Positions 37,899-52,325 are shown, counted from the first letter of the stretch. The stretch is DNA of 64,000 nucleotides from Emiliania huxleyi CCMP1516 (GCF_000372725.1 NW_005202303.1:64418-128417); one strand, 5' to 3'. Program-made: numbers and translations. The notes: generated by a model not told the origin, from the sequence alone.

Positions 37899-40570
37899 AT
37901 GCAGACCACCGCGTTGACAACTGGGCGCTCGGCTACCATACTCCTGCTCGTCGCGGTAGCCGCCTTTCTGTGCCTCATAATCCCTCTCCGCTCCGGCACA
38001 CTCGTCGCCAGAGCCGAGCCACAGAGCAGCGAGTCTTGGTCGCACCCGCTCAACGACAACCCAAAGTACTGGCTGGATCCCAAGTTCTGGCTCCCAGAAT
38101 ACTCGGAGGTGTGGGGCGCGGGGCCTTTCCCGTGGTCCGCCGCGGCCAACTTGGACGACGGTGTGCGAGAGTCGGCCTCCTCTCCTCTCCTGCCCGCCCA
38201 CACTGCATGTGCATGTGCATGTGCATGTGCATGTCCACGCTACGCAGGTGCATCGGCGGCGGCGAATGCGGCGACGGGCGCGGCAGACGCGGCAGCGAAC
38301 GCGGCAGGGTCGGCGGCAGGGGCGGGCGGCGCCGCGGCGGGCGCAGTGGCGGCAGCAGCGGGCAAGGCGGCGGGGGCGAGTGAAAGCGGCTGGATGCATC
38401 GTGAGATGATACCGATCGACCGTCTCCCGTCGCCCTCCCACTTGTGGGCGCAGCCTCGGGATTGGTTCTAGAACTACAGCCGTCTGAGCGTCAGGCAGCC
38501 CTCGGCTCTCATCTACACATTCTTCTCATTCTTCTTCCATAGGTCTGTCGGCTTCATGAACGTGGAAACGGAGACGAATGTGCCCGTCAACGTTCAGGCG
38601 GCATCCTCCGAGATGTGGCCGAGATATGGATCTCGGCTGATGATTATTGTGTCGGTCGAACGTGCAGCGGCGGCTGCTCCCGCCCCGCCCGCCATTTCCC
38701 CACTCCGGCGATGCCCCCCCCCCCCCCGCCCCTTCTGTCCAGGTCGGCGACACGGCGCAGAAGCAGGCGCCCCGCGCTGCGCTCTCGAGTCGGTCGCGAG
38801 ATCTGGCCCGCGAGATGACCCGAGATTGCACGAGATCAGGCGCTCGACGCGACCGTCGCCCTGACAAACACGGCCGTCGCCGACCGCCACGGGTGTGCGC
38901 GGCCTCCTCCTCTCCTCTCTCCCACGCGGACCGCAGCGGATGGCACGGACATGAACATGCACATGCCACACGCAACACATGCACATGTCCATGTAGCATG
39001 CACATGCACATGCACATGCACATGCACATGTGCATCTGCATATGTCGCCGGCACCCGCAGGTACGTGCCGGCGGGATACGTCCGGGCCGATGGGAAGCCC
39101 GACCCCGCATCCGCGCACGGGTGGCGGCACAGCTTTGCAAGACGGGGTCCGCTTTTGTCTCGCGAGGGGATCAACTGCTCTCTCTTCTTCTACCAGGCCA
39201 GCCTCGAGCCCGCGGTCGTCGACCTCTCCTCCGCCACTCTGCCACGACACGTGCAGCGCCTACCTCGCCGAGCTGCGCGAGCAGGCGACAAGTCTGGACG
39301 GAACCTTGACTCCGCCTCCTCTCCCACCCGCCTCCTAGAGAGGCTCCGCCCTTGACCCTTTCTGGAAGCTGACGCCCCCTGGACTGACACCTCCTAGACA
39401 CGTCCTTGACGACAGCTGCCGCCAGCCCACCTTCCTGCACAGGGCTTCACCGACTACGACGGCAGCGGCGTGTGCGACGACGGTGGCGACGGCTCCGCCT
39501 GGGGCGCCTGCTCTCACGGTACGACTGCGCCGCCTACGCCGAGGGGTGATGGCGCGTCCATGACATGCGCATGTCCGCGACACGTCTGTAGGCCACGACT
39601 GCGCGGATTGCGGCCCGAGGGTGGCGCCGCTGGGGCACTCCTCTCCAGGCCAGTACGCGACGATGGCGGGGATGGCCGCATACGAGGAGGTGAGGAGTTC
39701 CGTGCCAAGAGCACACCCCAGTTTACGCGCAAGCGCACACGCACCACACACTGTCCCACTCGTGTCTCACCGCCGACAGCTGAACCCCCCCCCCCCCCTC
39801 CCCCAACCCCCTCTCCTTCTCCCATTCCCAGCACTTTGCGCGCGTGGAGACACTGACTTGTGTGGGGATAGTTGCCCGTGAGCTCGCCTCGCCTCGCCTC
39901 TGGGGTGGTCCGAGGGGGGGGGGGGGCTGGGTCGGCGGTGAGCCGTCACACACACACACACACCTCGCTCTCCACAGGGAAAGAGCTGGCACCCTGGCAA
40001 GTACGCGTCGGTGGCGGGGAGGGCGGCGGTGCACGATGGCGCAACGTGGCGGCCAAAAAAGTACGCCAGCATGGCTGGCGCGATGGCAGGTCTTCCTCGC
40101 GCGGTCAGTCAGTGGGTGGGTGGTACACACTTCCATGTGGTACACACTTCCTGGCGATGAGGCACCACCATCACGTAGCACAGGGCATGGCACACGAGGC
40201 GCTGAGTGTGCGTTCTCAGGGAAAGCATCGCCACAGACGTACACTCGCCTGCCCGGGTAGAAGGACAGGCGGGCCCCCTGCACTAGCACACTCGAGAGGG
40301 CCGGACACGCGCTCCGCTGTCTTCAGCTGTGCGTCCAGCTGCACCCGTAGCCTTCTCCTCCTCACACAAAGGCACGTCTCTCTCCTAGAGGTACTCACGC
40401 CGTGCCCCTGACTCGGGTGTGTCACGGCATAGGCTCCGGCGAGCAGGGCTGTGGCGGAGGCGTCCCAAAGGACGCGCATGGCTGCTGCCCGCACACCTAC
40501 TGCCCCGGCGTGACGGGAGGCAGAGGCGAGGCGGCGCCAGCGGTTGCTGCAGTGGCCGCAGGCGCACCAG

Positions 40571-40630
<60 letters not shown>

Positions 40631-40689
40631 TCTCTCTTCCTCTCTCTTCCTCTCTTCCTCTCTTCCTCCCTCTCTCCCTCCCCGCCCTC

Positions 40690-40784
<95 letters not shown>

Positions 40785-41637
40785 GCACGCACGCACACAC
40801 ACACGCACGCACACTTCATCACACACAGCACGTCGTACACCCCTCACATCCCCCCCCCCGCCCCCCGCCCCTTCTGTCCAGGTCGGCGACACGGCGCAGA
40901 AGCAGGCGCCCCGCGCTGCGCTCTCGAGTCGGTCGCGAGATCTGGCCCGCGAGATGACCCGAGATTGCTCGAGATCAGGCGCTCGACGCGACCGTCGCCC
41001 TGACAAACACGGCCGTCGCCGACCGCCACGGGTGTGCGCGGCCTCCTCCTCTCCTCTCTCCCACGCGGACCGCAGCGGATGGCACGGACATGAACATGCA
41101 CATGCCACACGCAACATGTCCATGTAGCATGCACATGCACATGCACATGTGCATGTGCATCTGCATATGTCGCCGGCACCCGCAGGTACGTGCCGGCGGG
41201 ATACGTCCGGGCCGAGGGCGACCCCTACGCATCGGCAGGCGGCAGTGCCGTCCCCGCCGGGGCCGCCGCCGCCTGGTCGCCGGCTGCAAAAGGGGCGGCG
41301 AGCAACCCGGCCGTCAGCACCGTCTCCACGTGGGCTCACTTGATGGGCGCGCGAGATGATCCGAGATCACACGAGAGCACACGAGGTGGCCCGGAGGCAC
41401 CCGCACCTTGAGCGACAGCGCACACCTGGCACACACAAGCGGCTCCCTCCCCCTTCCGAAGCTTCCGTATATGCGCAGGTGTCAAGGCGCTGATCACGCC
41501 GCCGCCGCCGCCGCCGCCCGGCGTGGTAGAATCCTTTCTCTCGGGCGTGGCGGGCTCGCTCGACGGCGGGCGCGCCTCTTCTCGCCGATGCCCCGCTTCT
41601 CCACCCTCACGCGCCCGCCCGACCCCCTCTTCTCGCT

Positions 41638-41709
<72 letters not shown>

Positions 41710-41716
41710 CCCCCCC

Positions 41717-41756
<40 letters not shown>

Positions 41757-41884
41757 ACCCCCAGGGGCCGCCTTCCCCACACCCACTTGTTGGACACCAG
41801 GCTCATCGGTGCCGGCCTGCCCACGCTTTTCACGCCGCCGCCGCCGCCGCCCCCGGATGTGGTGCACACAATCCTCTTCGAGTG
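37899..41884 (+). CDS. Secreted or membrane protein with Cys-rich DGxCDDGG motif
   Basis: Start MQTTALTTGRSATIL is followed by a hydrophobic segment (LLLVAVAAFLCLIIPL), a signal anchor. Then DNPKYWLDPKFWLPEY, an Ala-rich linker, and blocks on separate exons: GFMNVETETNVPVNV, VGDTAQKQ + ALDATVALTNTAVADRH + YVPAGYVRA, CHDTC, DGSGVCDDGGDGSAW, GHDCADCGPR, and three copies of a YAxxAG repeat. The Cys spacing (CDDGG ... C ... DC.DCGPR) is a motif I know from algal surface proteins of unknown role. The VGDTAQKQ-to-YVRA block returns at 40880-41216. The end is probably the stop after LFTPPPPPPPDVVHT (41882). Exon limits are approximate because introns are packed with microsatellites. Function unknown. 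Confidence 0.5.
38731..39090 (+). repeat. Duplicated two-exon module, copy 1
   Basis: Nearly identical to 40870-41215, including two introns and the coding parts VGDTAQKQ, ALDATVALTN and YVPAGYVRA. The main difference is the number of CATGCA units (14 bp). One visible substitution is at about 38829. Confidence 0.85.
40574..40810 (+). repeat. (CT)n followed by (AC)n microsatellites
   Basis: A CT run to about 40680 with TTCC interruptions, then an AC run from about 40690 to 40780 grading into CACG units. They lie in the intron immediately upstream of module copy 2. Confidence 0.9.
40870..41215 (+). repeat. Duplicated two-exon module, copy 2
   Basis: Partner of 38731-39090. After the shared YVPAGYVRA the two copies diverge abruptly into different coding sequence. 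Confidence 0.85.
41640..41755 (+). repeat. (CT)n tract
   Basis: CT dinucleotide run with C-rich interruptions, in the last intron of the Cys-rich protein gene. Confidence 0.9.
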
Positions 41885-42975
41885 ACGTGTGCGCGCCTGT
41901 ACATATGTGTATATTGTACAGTACTTGTACGTGACCTCTATAAAGCCGTAGTGTTAGAGAGGTCACGACTCACGTCCCGCAGGGGGCCACTTTTGTTGTT
42001 TCTATCCCGGAGGCAGTGCCCGCACGCCGCAGCCCGGCGACGCGGCAACCGGGGGGGGGGGGGGGTCGGACCGCTCCGGAGAGGGACCTCACAAGTCTAT
42101 AGTCACAATTCCCCCGCCCGCACTTGGTTTGCGCCACCGCCAGGGCGAAGCCCGCGAAGCGCGAAGGGTGAGACAGCTTGGTACGTGTGTTTGACCTCTT
42201 TGAGGTTAATAGAGTAAGTGAGTGCAAAGTGGGATACGGTTCCCTTCCACGCCGTGACCTTGGTGTTTGCGGCGAGCGGGGGGGGGCGGGGGGCGGGGTG
42301 CCGTCGGACCTCCCGTCCTCCGCGCCCCGGAGAGGCAGACCGGCTAGCAGACCGGTGGACCTCACAAGTCACATTCCCGCCTCGAGGAGGAGCGCCTCGC
42401 CTAGAGTTCGGGTGTGGGCCCGCGCACTACTGGGATTGGGCCGATTCCGCATGGTACGGGACCCCTCGATCGTCTCGCCCTCCCTCTCACTGGTGTGTTC
42501 AAAGGGGGGGGGGGGGGTCATATTAACAAACACACACGGTCAGGATCGAGGTAAAGCGCACTGCTTGACCCTGAGGGTGATAGCTTGTGTGAGGTGGTCT
42601 AATGGGTCCTGTTTAAGGCGACAGTCTAGGGGAGTTGGCGGGAGGGTCGGCAGCTCAGCCGAGAGAGCACTCCTTCGAAGGCTATAATGGGCTGACGCCT
42701 GACGGCTGAGCGTCTGCGGGCGCAGAGCCTTCCGCCCGGGTTCAGTGGCAAAGTGTCGCGTGCCCAAACGGGTGTTTTCTCAGTTTTCATGCACACCCGG
42801 CCACAGCCGAGCCGCGCGACGGATAACCCACGTACACACCGAAGGCGCGGCACTCAAAAGCCAGAGGGGGTGCATGCGATGGACGAGTTATTCGGATGCA
42901 TGGGTAGGTGGATGGACGCAGGGATCAGGCACCGGACCTTGCGGGCAGCGGCTCAACGACAACCCCCGTCTGCTT
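41885..42975. other. Intergenic, repeats and G runs
   Basis: Includes G runs at 42050-42065 and 42507-42517, a copy of the GATTCCGCATGG repeat at 42436-42505, and a direct repeat: GGACCTCACAAGTC occurs at about 42084 and 42358, each preceded by a CCGGAGAG word. No gene recognised. Confidence 0.5.
42436..42505 (+). repeat. Dispersed repeat copy (GATTCCGCATGG family)
   Basis: Matches 58401-58466 in the same orientation (GATTCCGCATGGTACGGG through ACTGGTGTGTTC) and 48422-48459 reversed. Confidence 0.75.
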
Positions 42976-45900
42976 TCAGCGGAAACCCCCCCCGATGGGG
43001 TATGCCGCGACGGGCGCCTTGCCCTCATAAACGTCGACCAGCGCGCGGATGATGCGCTCTGGCTCGCGCGCCTCGAAGATGGCGGCGAGCTCTCGGAACT
43101 TGGCCACCGGGAGGGCGCTGTCCACCTCCCCGCAGCACTGCGTCGCGTTGAAGCGGTGGACCGAGCCGTCGGGCCGGCGGAGCTCGAGGGTCCTGGTGCA
43201 GCGCAGGCACGTGCCGCCGACCCAGGGCGGATGGAGGGCGCACGTGCGCGCGACCCCTGTCGCCAGCGCGTCGAGCACGCACGGCTCGATGAGCTTCGCC
43301 TGCATCTGGCGAGCCAGGTCCGGGTCGTAGCCGCCCACGATGAAGCCCCCAAGAGTGTGGGCCGAGATGAGCCCGTAAGGCGCGCCCAGCGGGCAGCCAG
43401 ACTTGAGGACATGGATGTGCTGGCGGAAGCCTTCGTACACCAGCGGGTCGTGCGAGAATGCCCCCTGCCGAGCAGGCCACGCCGGGCACCACTCGCCGCC
43501 GTGGTGCGAGGAGTTGGCCCAGGTCTGCAGTATCCTTTCCATAATCGGATCGCGCTTAAACAGGTAAGTCCCCATGTTGAAGACGCCGCCCAGTCGAGCA
43601 TCACGGCAGGGGTACTCTTCGACAACGGCCATCACCCTGCCGCCGGGGCGTTTCTGCGTCAGACCGCTCTCGCGGAATAAGGGATCGAGCCGCGCCGATG
43701 GCTGGACCATCCATTGGTCGAGCTCGGTGTACATGAAATAGTCTATGTGGGCATACGCCTTGTCCCTGAGGGTTGCAATCAGCCGGTTGTTTGCGTTCCA
43801 GTCCGCAACCATGATTGGATTGCAGCCCTGTCTGGCCGACTTCGCCACCGGGAATACCTGAATAAAGGTGTACCCCCTTTTGTTGCAGTACTTCGTCCAC
43901 ATCTCGACTCCGGGATGTATTTTGCGGTCATCCACCGTGACGATCCCGATGTTGAGACGCAGCGCCTCTTTCTGCTCTGCGTCCCGGCACATTCTCGCGA
44001 GGCGGGCGCAGTTGTCGCCTGCGCAATACGCATTCAACGCCGAGGTGCTCCCGTGTGGGTAGAAAGTGGGCGCCGCGTAGCCTGGGTCCGCTCGCCTCCA
44101 CTCCACCTCAAGCGCGGAGCGGTTGAGGCAGGTGGCGTAGTCGCGGAACTGGTTGGGCTCCGTGATGGGCAGCTCCGCGACTCGTTCCATCTGCTCCTCG
44201 CAGCCAGGTGCCATATCGCAAATCCCACTGGCATGGCAATCTCCGGGAGCGGGCGTCGCCGTCGCTCCGCTTCTCATGGCCGCCGTATCTTGCATCACCT
44301 CAGAGCCAACCGCCCAGGCCGACGGCATGGGGCTGGCGAGCTCCGGAAGGAGGAGGTGCATGCCGAGGCTATAGCTTGCGACGGGCGCCTTGCCCTCATA
44401 AACGTCGACCAGCGCGCGGATGATGCGCTCTGGCTCGCGCGCCTCGAAGATGGCGGCGAGCTCTCGGAACTTGGCCACCGGGAGGGCGCTGTCCACCTCC
44501 CCGCAGCACTGCGTCGCGTTGAAGCGATGGACCGAGCCGTCGGGCCGGCGGAGCTCGAGGGTCCTGGTGCAGCGCAGGCACGTGCCGCCGACCCAGGGCG
44601 GATGGAGGGCGCACGTGCGCGCGACCCCTGTCGCCAGCGCGTCGAGCACGCACGGCTCGATGAGCTTCGCCTGCACGGTGCGCGCGCGAGCGGCATCGTA
44701 GACGCCAGGTACCGTGCCGTTGCCTTGCGCGTGGGCAAGGACCGGGCTGAACGGCGCGCCCAGCGGGCAGTCAGACACTGTCGCGTTGATCTCCTCCCTG
44801 AATGTGTGATAAACCTCCGGATCGCGCCAGAATGCCCCCTGCCGTGCGGGCCATTCTGGCGCCCATGGACCGCTGTGCATGCGCGACTTTGACCACGCGT
44901 CCAGGATCTTCAGCGTCATCTTGTGGCGCTTGTATAGTATGACGCCAAGGGAGAAGTCTTGAGCTGCACAACCAAAGCTAGCAGAGACGGCCATCATTGT
45001 CTTTGGCTTGGTGAGGCCGGCATTCACAAAGAGCGGCTCGAGGGGAGCGAGTGGTTTGACCATCCACTGGTCGAGCTCGACATAGACGAAGTAGGAGAGG
45101 CGTGCGTACTTGTCTGACTGAAGAGTAACTCGCAGTCGCGAAGTGACGCTCCAGTCCTGCAGCAGGACCGGCTCTGGTAGCCCAGGCTTGCGCCGCGCCT
45201 TGGCCTGGACGCCGCCCGGGTGGAGCTGAATGTATGTGTAGTTGTGAGCGGCAGCATATCTCTTCCACAGGAATACTCCCAAGTGCGCGGGTCGTGTGTC
45301 GACCGTCACGACGCCGATGGAGGCTGCTGTGAGGGGCGTCTCCTTGACCCTCGCGGCTTCATTCGGTGTTCGCTTTGCCCATGGCACTGCAAGCAGGCTT
45401 TGCATCGCCTGGCGGTAGTAGTCGTGCTTCGCGGAGCCATTGGCGGAGGCCGCGCATCCCTCAGGAAGTGCGTAGCCATTGCATATGTAGTCCGGCAGGT
45501 AGGTGACGCACACCAGGCGTTTCAGCTCGTCTGAAAAACCGAGCACGCGCTCCACTAGCATCTCTCTTCTCCGGTATGCAGGGATTTGCGTCGTGACTGG
45601 TTCTTCGACCAGGCAAGCGTTCGGGCTGCACCCCTTGTGTGCGTTGCTGCACGGCGCCTCGTTAACACCCAGCTTCTTCAAGAACTTCCTCATGTCGTCG
45701 GCCTCGTGCTCAAAGCGGAATAAAAAGTCGACCCGGCCAAGGAAGGCCAGGTCACTCCACTGGGGCGATGCCATCTCGTCGCCGAACCAGCTGTTGCCTC
45801 CGCACCCAAGGGTGTGGCGGGCCGCCGCCCATAGAAATGCTCGCAACGCTTCCTCGGAGGGGGGGGTGCTTGCGTTTCTTTGACCTTCATCTACCAATGT

Positions 45901-48000
45901 ACCGTAGAAACGGGTCGATGCCAGATTCGATACCCGTTCTGCGGTCGCTGGGAATTGTAGGCTAAGGTTCCCGATGGAGAGGCGGTTCACGTTTCCCCAG
46001 CTGCAGCCGCTGGAAGGCTCGCGGCCGTCAGCACACGCGTAAACAGCTGCCGGGTTTTTGCCATCCAGGTCACGCAAGAGGCGTGTTGTCAGCTTGTCAA
46101 AGGCAGAGAGCGCGCGCGTCCATGGGTCACGGGCGGAAGCTATCCAGAGATAGTCTGGATCTGCCGGCGCGCCTGCGGTGGGCTCAGCGCCAAGGGCGCA
46201 CTGCAGCCAGTGTGATAGCCTGGGGCTGCCGGCGTTGCGCACGTCTCTGAAAACGAATCGGTGCTTGTGAGACACTAATGTCCCGACCCTGCGAACATTC
46301 ATTGATTCGCCGGGTCGGCTTTGCCTGAAACATGATGGGAAGGTCGACATGGCAGCGCCGAGCCAAGGCACAAGTGAATCCGAACATTCTTGTTGGGGTT
46401 GCTTGTGCTCGTGGGCGGTCAGCTGTCCCGGGATGCACCTGTCCAGCCGCAGGTATGGTCGGCTTGTGTGCACCACGCCGTTCCTCGCCACAGCGCAGGT
46501 GCACGTCCCGTCCACCACGGTCGCGACTGAGCACGAGCATGTTCTCTGCCTGCTGCGGTTGTTGTAAAGTACGGTACGTTTTGATACTGGCTTTTTAGGG
46601 GGGCTCAGAAAGGCCAGACTGCTGCTGCCCGTAAGCGTGCGCATCGTAGGCTCCAACCAGGGGAAGCGCGCCGATGCATTTCCGAGGGAGCAATGCTCAG
46701 GAAGCTCGTAGCCGTTGCAGAGCATGTCCGGCAAGTAAAGCGCGCACATCAGCCGCTGCAACAGTGCCAAGCCGTCATTTGCTGATGAATCGGCCTCTTT
46801 GGCAATAGATTTGGCACTCGTAGCACCCACGGAATCCATCATATCTTCACCATCTCTGCTGAGAATCGATCCGCCTGTGACCAAAGCCTTTAGTTTTGCG
46901 CCCACGTCATTGCCCTGGCTACCAATCTGGCACATCTCTTTCCTGCATTTCGGACGCACGGCGGACCAGCAGCGATCGCTGAGTGTGCTACCACGTCGGC
47001 GAAGCACCTCGAGGAAGCGCCGCTGGTCGTCTTCCATGTGCTCGACGCGAAACACAAAGTCCACGCGTCCCAGCCCGGCAAAGTGCATCCACTGCGGCGT
47101 CAGATGCTCACCCACAAACCAGTCTCCGCCACAGCCAAGCACATTATTTTGAGCACTGAGCCGAAGCATGTTCGCAAACTCCGCAGCGGAGCCGGTGAAG
47201 GGATGATTCTCCTTGTAGAAGGAGGAGGATGCCAGCCTCTCCACCAGGTCTGCCACAGACGGGATGTTTTGGCGAAGCCTTCCGAGCGGCATGGCATTCA
47301 CATCGCCCCAGGTGCAGCCAGGCAGATCCTCTTCGCTAACGCAGCGGCGCACCTCGGCCGACGGACGCCCATTGAGCTCTCTCTGAATCTGAATCAGGAC
47401 CTGTCCGTAGCCCGATGCAGTTCGAGTCCACGGGTTGCGCGTTGATGAGACACGCAAATAGTCAGCGGGAACGGGGTTGACGGCTTTGACGGCGCCAAGC
47501 GCACACATGAACCACAGGATGAGCGTGTTTGATCCCGCCTTGGCGTTAAGGTGAAACACAAAGCGGTGCTCATGCGAGACAAGGTCGGCATAGACACCGG
47601 CCGCAGACGTGTTGTCCACCTCCATGAAGCAGTGCTTTGGAGCCACATTGCGCGCAGCCTGCGACCACGCTTCGACGGCCGCATTTATGCTCGACGTCTC
47701 TGTGAGGTTGTGTGCTGCAAGCAACCCCGGAAAGCATTGGTCGACGCGCAGCTGCGGGAATGAGGCGTGCGCGACGGCCATGTGTGTGTGTGTGTGTCGC
47801 CACCAACCACGCCTCCTCGGAGGTCGAGGTCGGAGACGCTCACCGGAAGCGCCGTTTCGACGCTCAATATCGCCGCTAGTTTCACCGAGGTACCATCGGT
47901 CTCGGCACCGCACCCGTGCTGCCACAAAGCACAATGTGCTGCCACAAAGCACCACTAGCGATTTCGCGCGGAGGGCGTAGTGAAGTGCTGGGGCGCTCAC
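42976..48000 (-). CDS. Tandem sulfotransferase-glycosyltransferase fusion, 1674 residues
   Basis: One intronless frame. A basic-hydrophobic N-terminus (AKSLVVLCGSTLCFVAARV) looks like a type II Golgi signal anchor. Two sulfotransferase-like domains follow: residues about 140-430 with HRFVFHLNAKAGSNTL and STRNPWTR, and about 570-860 with HRFVFRDVRNAGS and SARDPWTR. Then two glycosyltransferase-like domains of the GMA12/GT34 look: about 890-1120 with IGVVTVDTRPAHLGVF and FVYVELDQWMV, and about 1345-1580 with IGIVTVDDRKIHPGVE and FMYTELDQWMV. The two glycosyltransferase halves share a 99-residue block that is almost identical in DNA. Likely role: building and sulfating a glycan in the Golgi. In the second sulfotransferase domain the PAPS loop is poorly kept (VRNAGSPR), so it may be inactive. 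Confidence 0.8.
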   Translation of the reverse strand: MSAPALHYALRAKSLVVLCGSTLCFVAARVRCRDRWYLGETSGDIERRNGASGERLRPRPPRRRGWWRHTHTHMAVAHASFPQLRVDQCFPGLLAAHNLTETSSINAAVEAWSQAARNVAPKHCFMEVDNTSAAGVYADLVSHEHRFVFHLNAKAGSNTLILWFMCALGAVKAVNPVPADYLRVSSTRNPWTRTASGYGQVLIQIQRELNGRPSAEVRRCVSEEDLPGCTWGDVNAMPLGRLRQNIPSVADLVERLASSSFYKENHPFTGSAAEFANMLRLSAQNNVLGCGGDWFVGEHLTPQWMHFAGLGRVDFVFRVEHMEDDQRRFLEVLRRRGSTLSDRCWSAVRPKCRKEMCQIGSQGNDVGAKLKALVTGGSILSRDGEDMMDSVGATSAKSIAKEADSSANDGLALLQRLMCALYLPDMLCNGYELPEHCSLGNASARFPWLEPTMRTLTGSSSLAFLSPPKKPVSKRTVLYNNRSRQRTCSCSVATVVDGTCTCAVARNGVVHTSRPYLRLDRCIPGQLTAHEHKQPQQECSDSLVPWLGAAMSTFPSCFRQSRPGESMNVRRVGTLVSHKHRFVFRDVRNAGSPRLSHWLQCALGAEPTAGAPADPDYLWIASARDPWTRALSAFDKLTTRLLRDLDGKNPAAVYACADGREPSSGCSWGNVNRLSIGNLSLQFPATAERVSNLASTRFYGTLVDEGQRNASTPPSEEALRAFLWAAARHTLGCGGNSWFGDEMASPQWSDLAFLGRVDFLFRFEHEADDMRKFLKKLGVNEAPCSNAHKGCSPNACLVEEPVTTQIPAYRRREMLVERVLGFSDELKRLVCVTYLPDYICNGYALPEGCAASANGSAKHDYYRQAMQSLLAVPWAKRTPNEAARVKETPLTAASIGVVTVDTRPAHLGVFLWKRYAAAHNYTYIQLHPGGVQAKARRKPGLPEPVLLQDWSVTSRLRVTLQSDKYARLSYFVYVELDQWMVKPLAPLEPLFVNAGLTKPKTMMAVSASFGCAAQDFSLGVILYKRHKMTLKILDAWSKSRMHSGPWAPEWPARQGAFWRDPEVYHTFREEINATVSDCPLGAPFSPVLAHAQGNGTVPGVYDAARARTVQAKLIEPCVLDALATGVARTCALHPPWVGGTCLRCTRTLELRRPDGSVHRFNATQCCGEVDSALPVAKFRELAAIFEAREPERIIRALVDVYEGKAPVASYSLGMHLLLPELASPMPSAWAVGSEVMQDTAAMRSGATATPAPGDCHASGICDMAPGCEEQMERVAELPITEPNQFRDYATCLNRSALEVEWRRADPGYAAPTFYPHGSTSALNAYCAGDNCARLARMCRDAEQKEALRLNIGIVTVDDRKIHPGVEMWTKYCNKRGYTFIQVFPVAKSARQGCNPIMVADWNANNRLIATLRDKAYAHIDYFMYTELDQWMVQPSARLDPLFRESGLTQKRPGGRVMAVVEEYPCRDARLGGVFNMGTYLFKRDPIMERILQTWANSSHHGGEWCPAWPARQGAFSHDPLVYEGFRQHIHVLKSGCPLGAPYGLISAHTLGGFIVGGYDPDLARQMQAKLIEPCVLDALATGVARTCALHPPWVGGTCLRCTRTLELRRPDGSVHRFNATQCCGEVDSALPVAKFRELAAIFEAREPERIIRALVDVYEGKAPVAAYPIGGGFR
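43007..43304 (-). repeat. 298-bp near-identical block, copy in the second GT domain
   Basis: Aligns to 44378-44675 with a constant offset of 1371 bp (457 codons) and one difference noticed (near 43156). It codes KLIEPCVLDALATGVAR through LVDVYEGKAPVA. Confidence 0.85.
44378..44675 (-). repeat. 298-bp near-identical block, copy in the first GT domain
   Basis: Partner of 43007-43304. Outside the block the two glycosyltransferase domains are clearly diverged. Confidence 0.85.
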
Positions 48001-48733
48001 TGGGCCGCTTACTGTGTGTTATTCGGGTGGGGATCCATCAGTCAGTGGTAAGCGGCTTTAGTCACAGATCCAAGCTCAGACGTCACACCAACACCACAAA
48101 CACGCTCACTTCGCCGCTGCTGTAGATGGGCCTCTGGGCCCATGCTACGTCGAAGCACAGACTCGAGTTTGAGTTCACACTCTCCAACACTGCCACTCTC
48201 AAGCCCTACAAGCATCAGGGGAGGGTCGACATCGTGATTTCGTGGCTGTTCTTTCTTTTTCTGCTGTGAAATATTCGGCGTGAAGAGAGGGAAAACCCCG
48301 AGAGGGGGAGTGCCAGACACCCACACGGCGCAGGTCCCCGGCAGAGCAGAAAAACGCGCTTCCAGAAAGCGTCTTGCGCGGCCGCACCGGAATCCGCACC
48401 GACAAAGTAGATAGATAGATAGACGAGGGGTCCCGTACCATGCGGAATCGACCCTATCCAGTGCTCAAGTGCTCAAGATAGACGAGAACCACTACGCTGA
48501 ATTTCGGCAGCGGTAGACGGACGGGCGAGCTACAGCTGACTAGATGCCGATCGATATCCCAGTCGCCGCGGTGATCGAGACTGGCTGCTCCGTCCGCTGT
48601 GAATAAGGAAACTAGGCCCGGGGTTTTGTTTATGTGAACTAGGCCCGCGGGTAGTCTCCCCCCATCCCCAGGGCCTAGGGCTCGCACCTCAACCTCCGAT
48701 AAACCAGCGAAAAAAGAATATTTTCTGCTCAAG
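48001..48733. other. Intergenic between divergent genes
   Basis: Separates the fusion gene and the AFG3-like gene, which are transcribed away from each other. It contains a GATTCCGCATGG-family repeat at 48422-48459 (reverse) next to a (GATA)n stretch. No gene recognised. Confidence 0.5.
48422..48459 (-). repeat. Dispersed repeat copy (GATTCCGCATGG family)
   Basis: Reverse-orientation partial copy. Like the copy at 58370 it is bordered by a GTGCTCAAGTGCTCAAG (or GAGCACTTGAGCACTTG) word, which probably marks the element end. Confidence 0.7.

Positions 48734-52325
<3,592 letters not shown>

Noticed and set aside
40402-41127. Frames with long Ser-Leu and His-Thr repeats
   Set aside because: Translations of CT and AC microsatellites within an intron.
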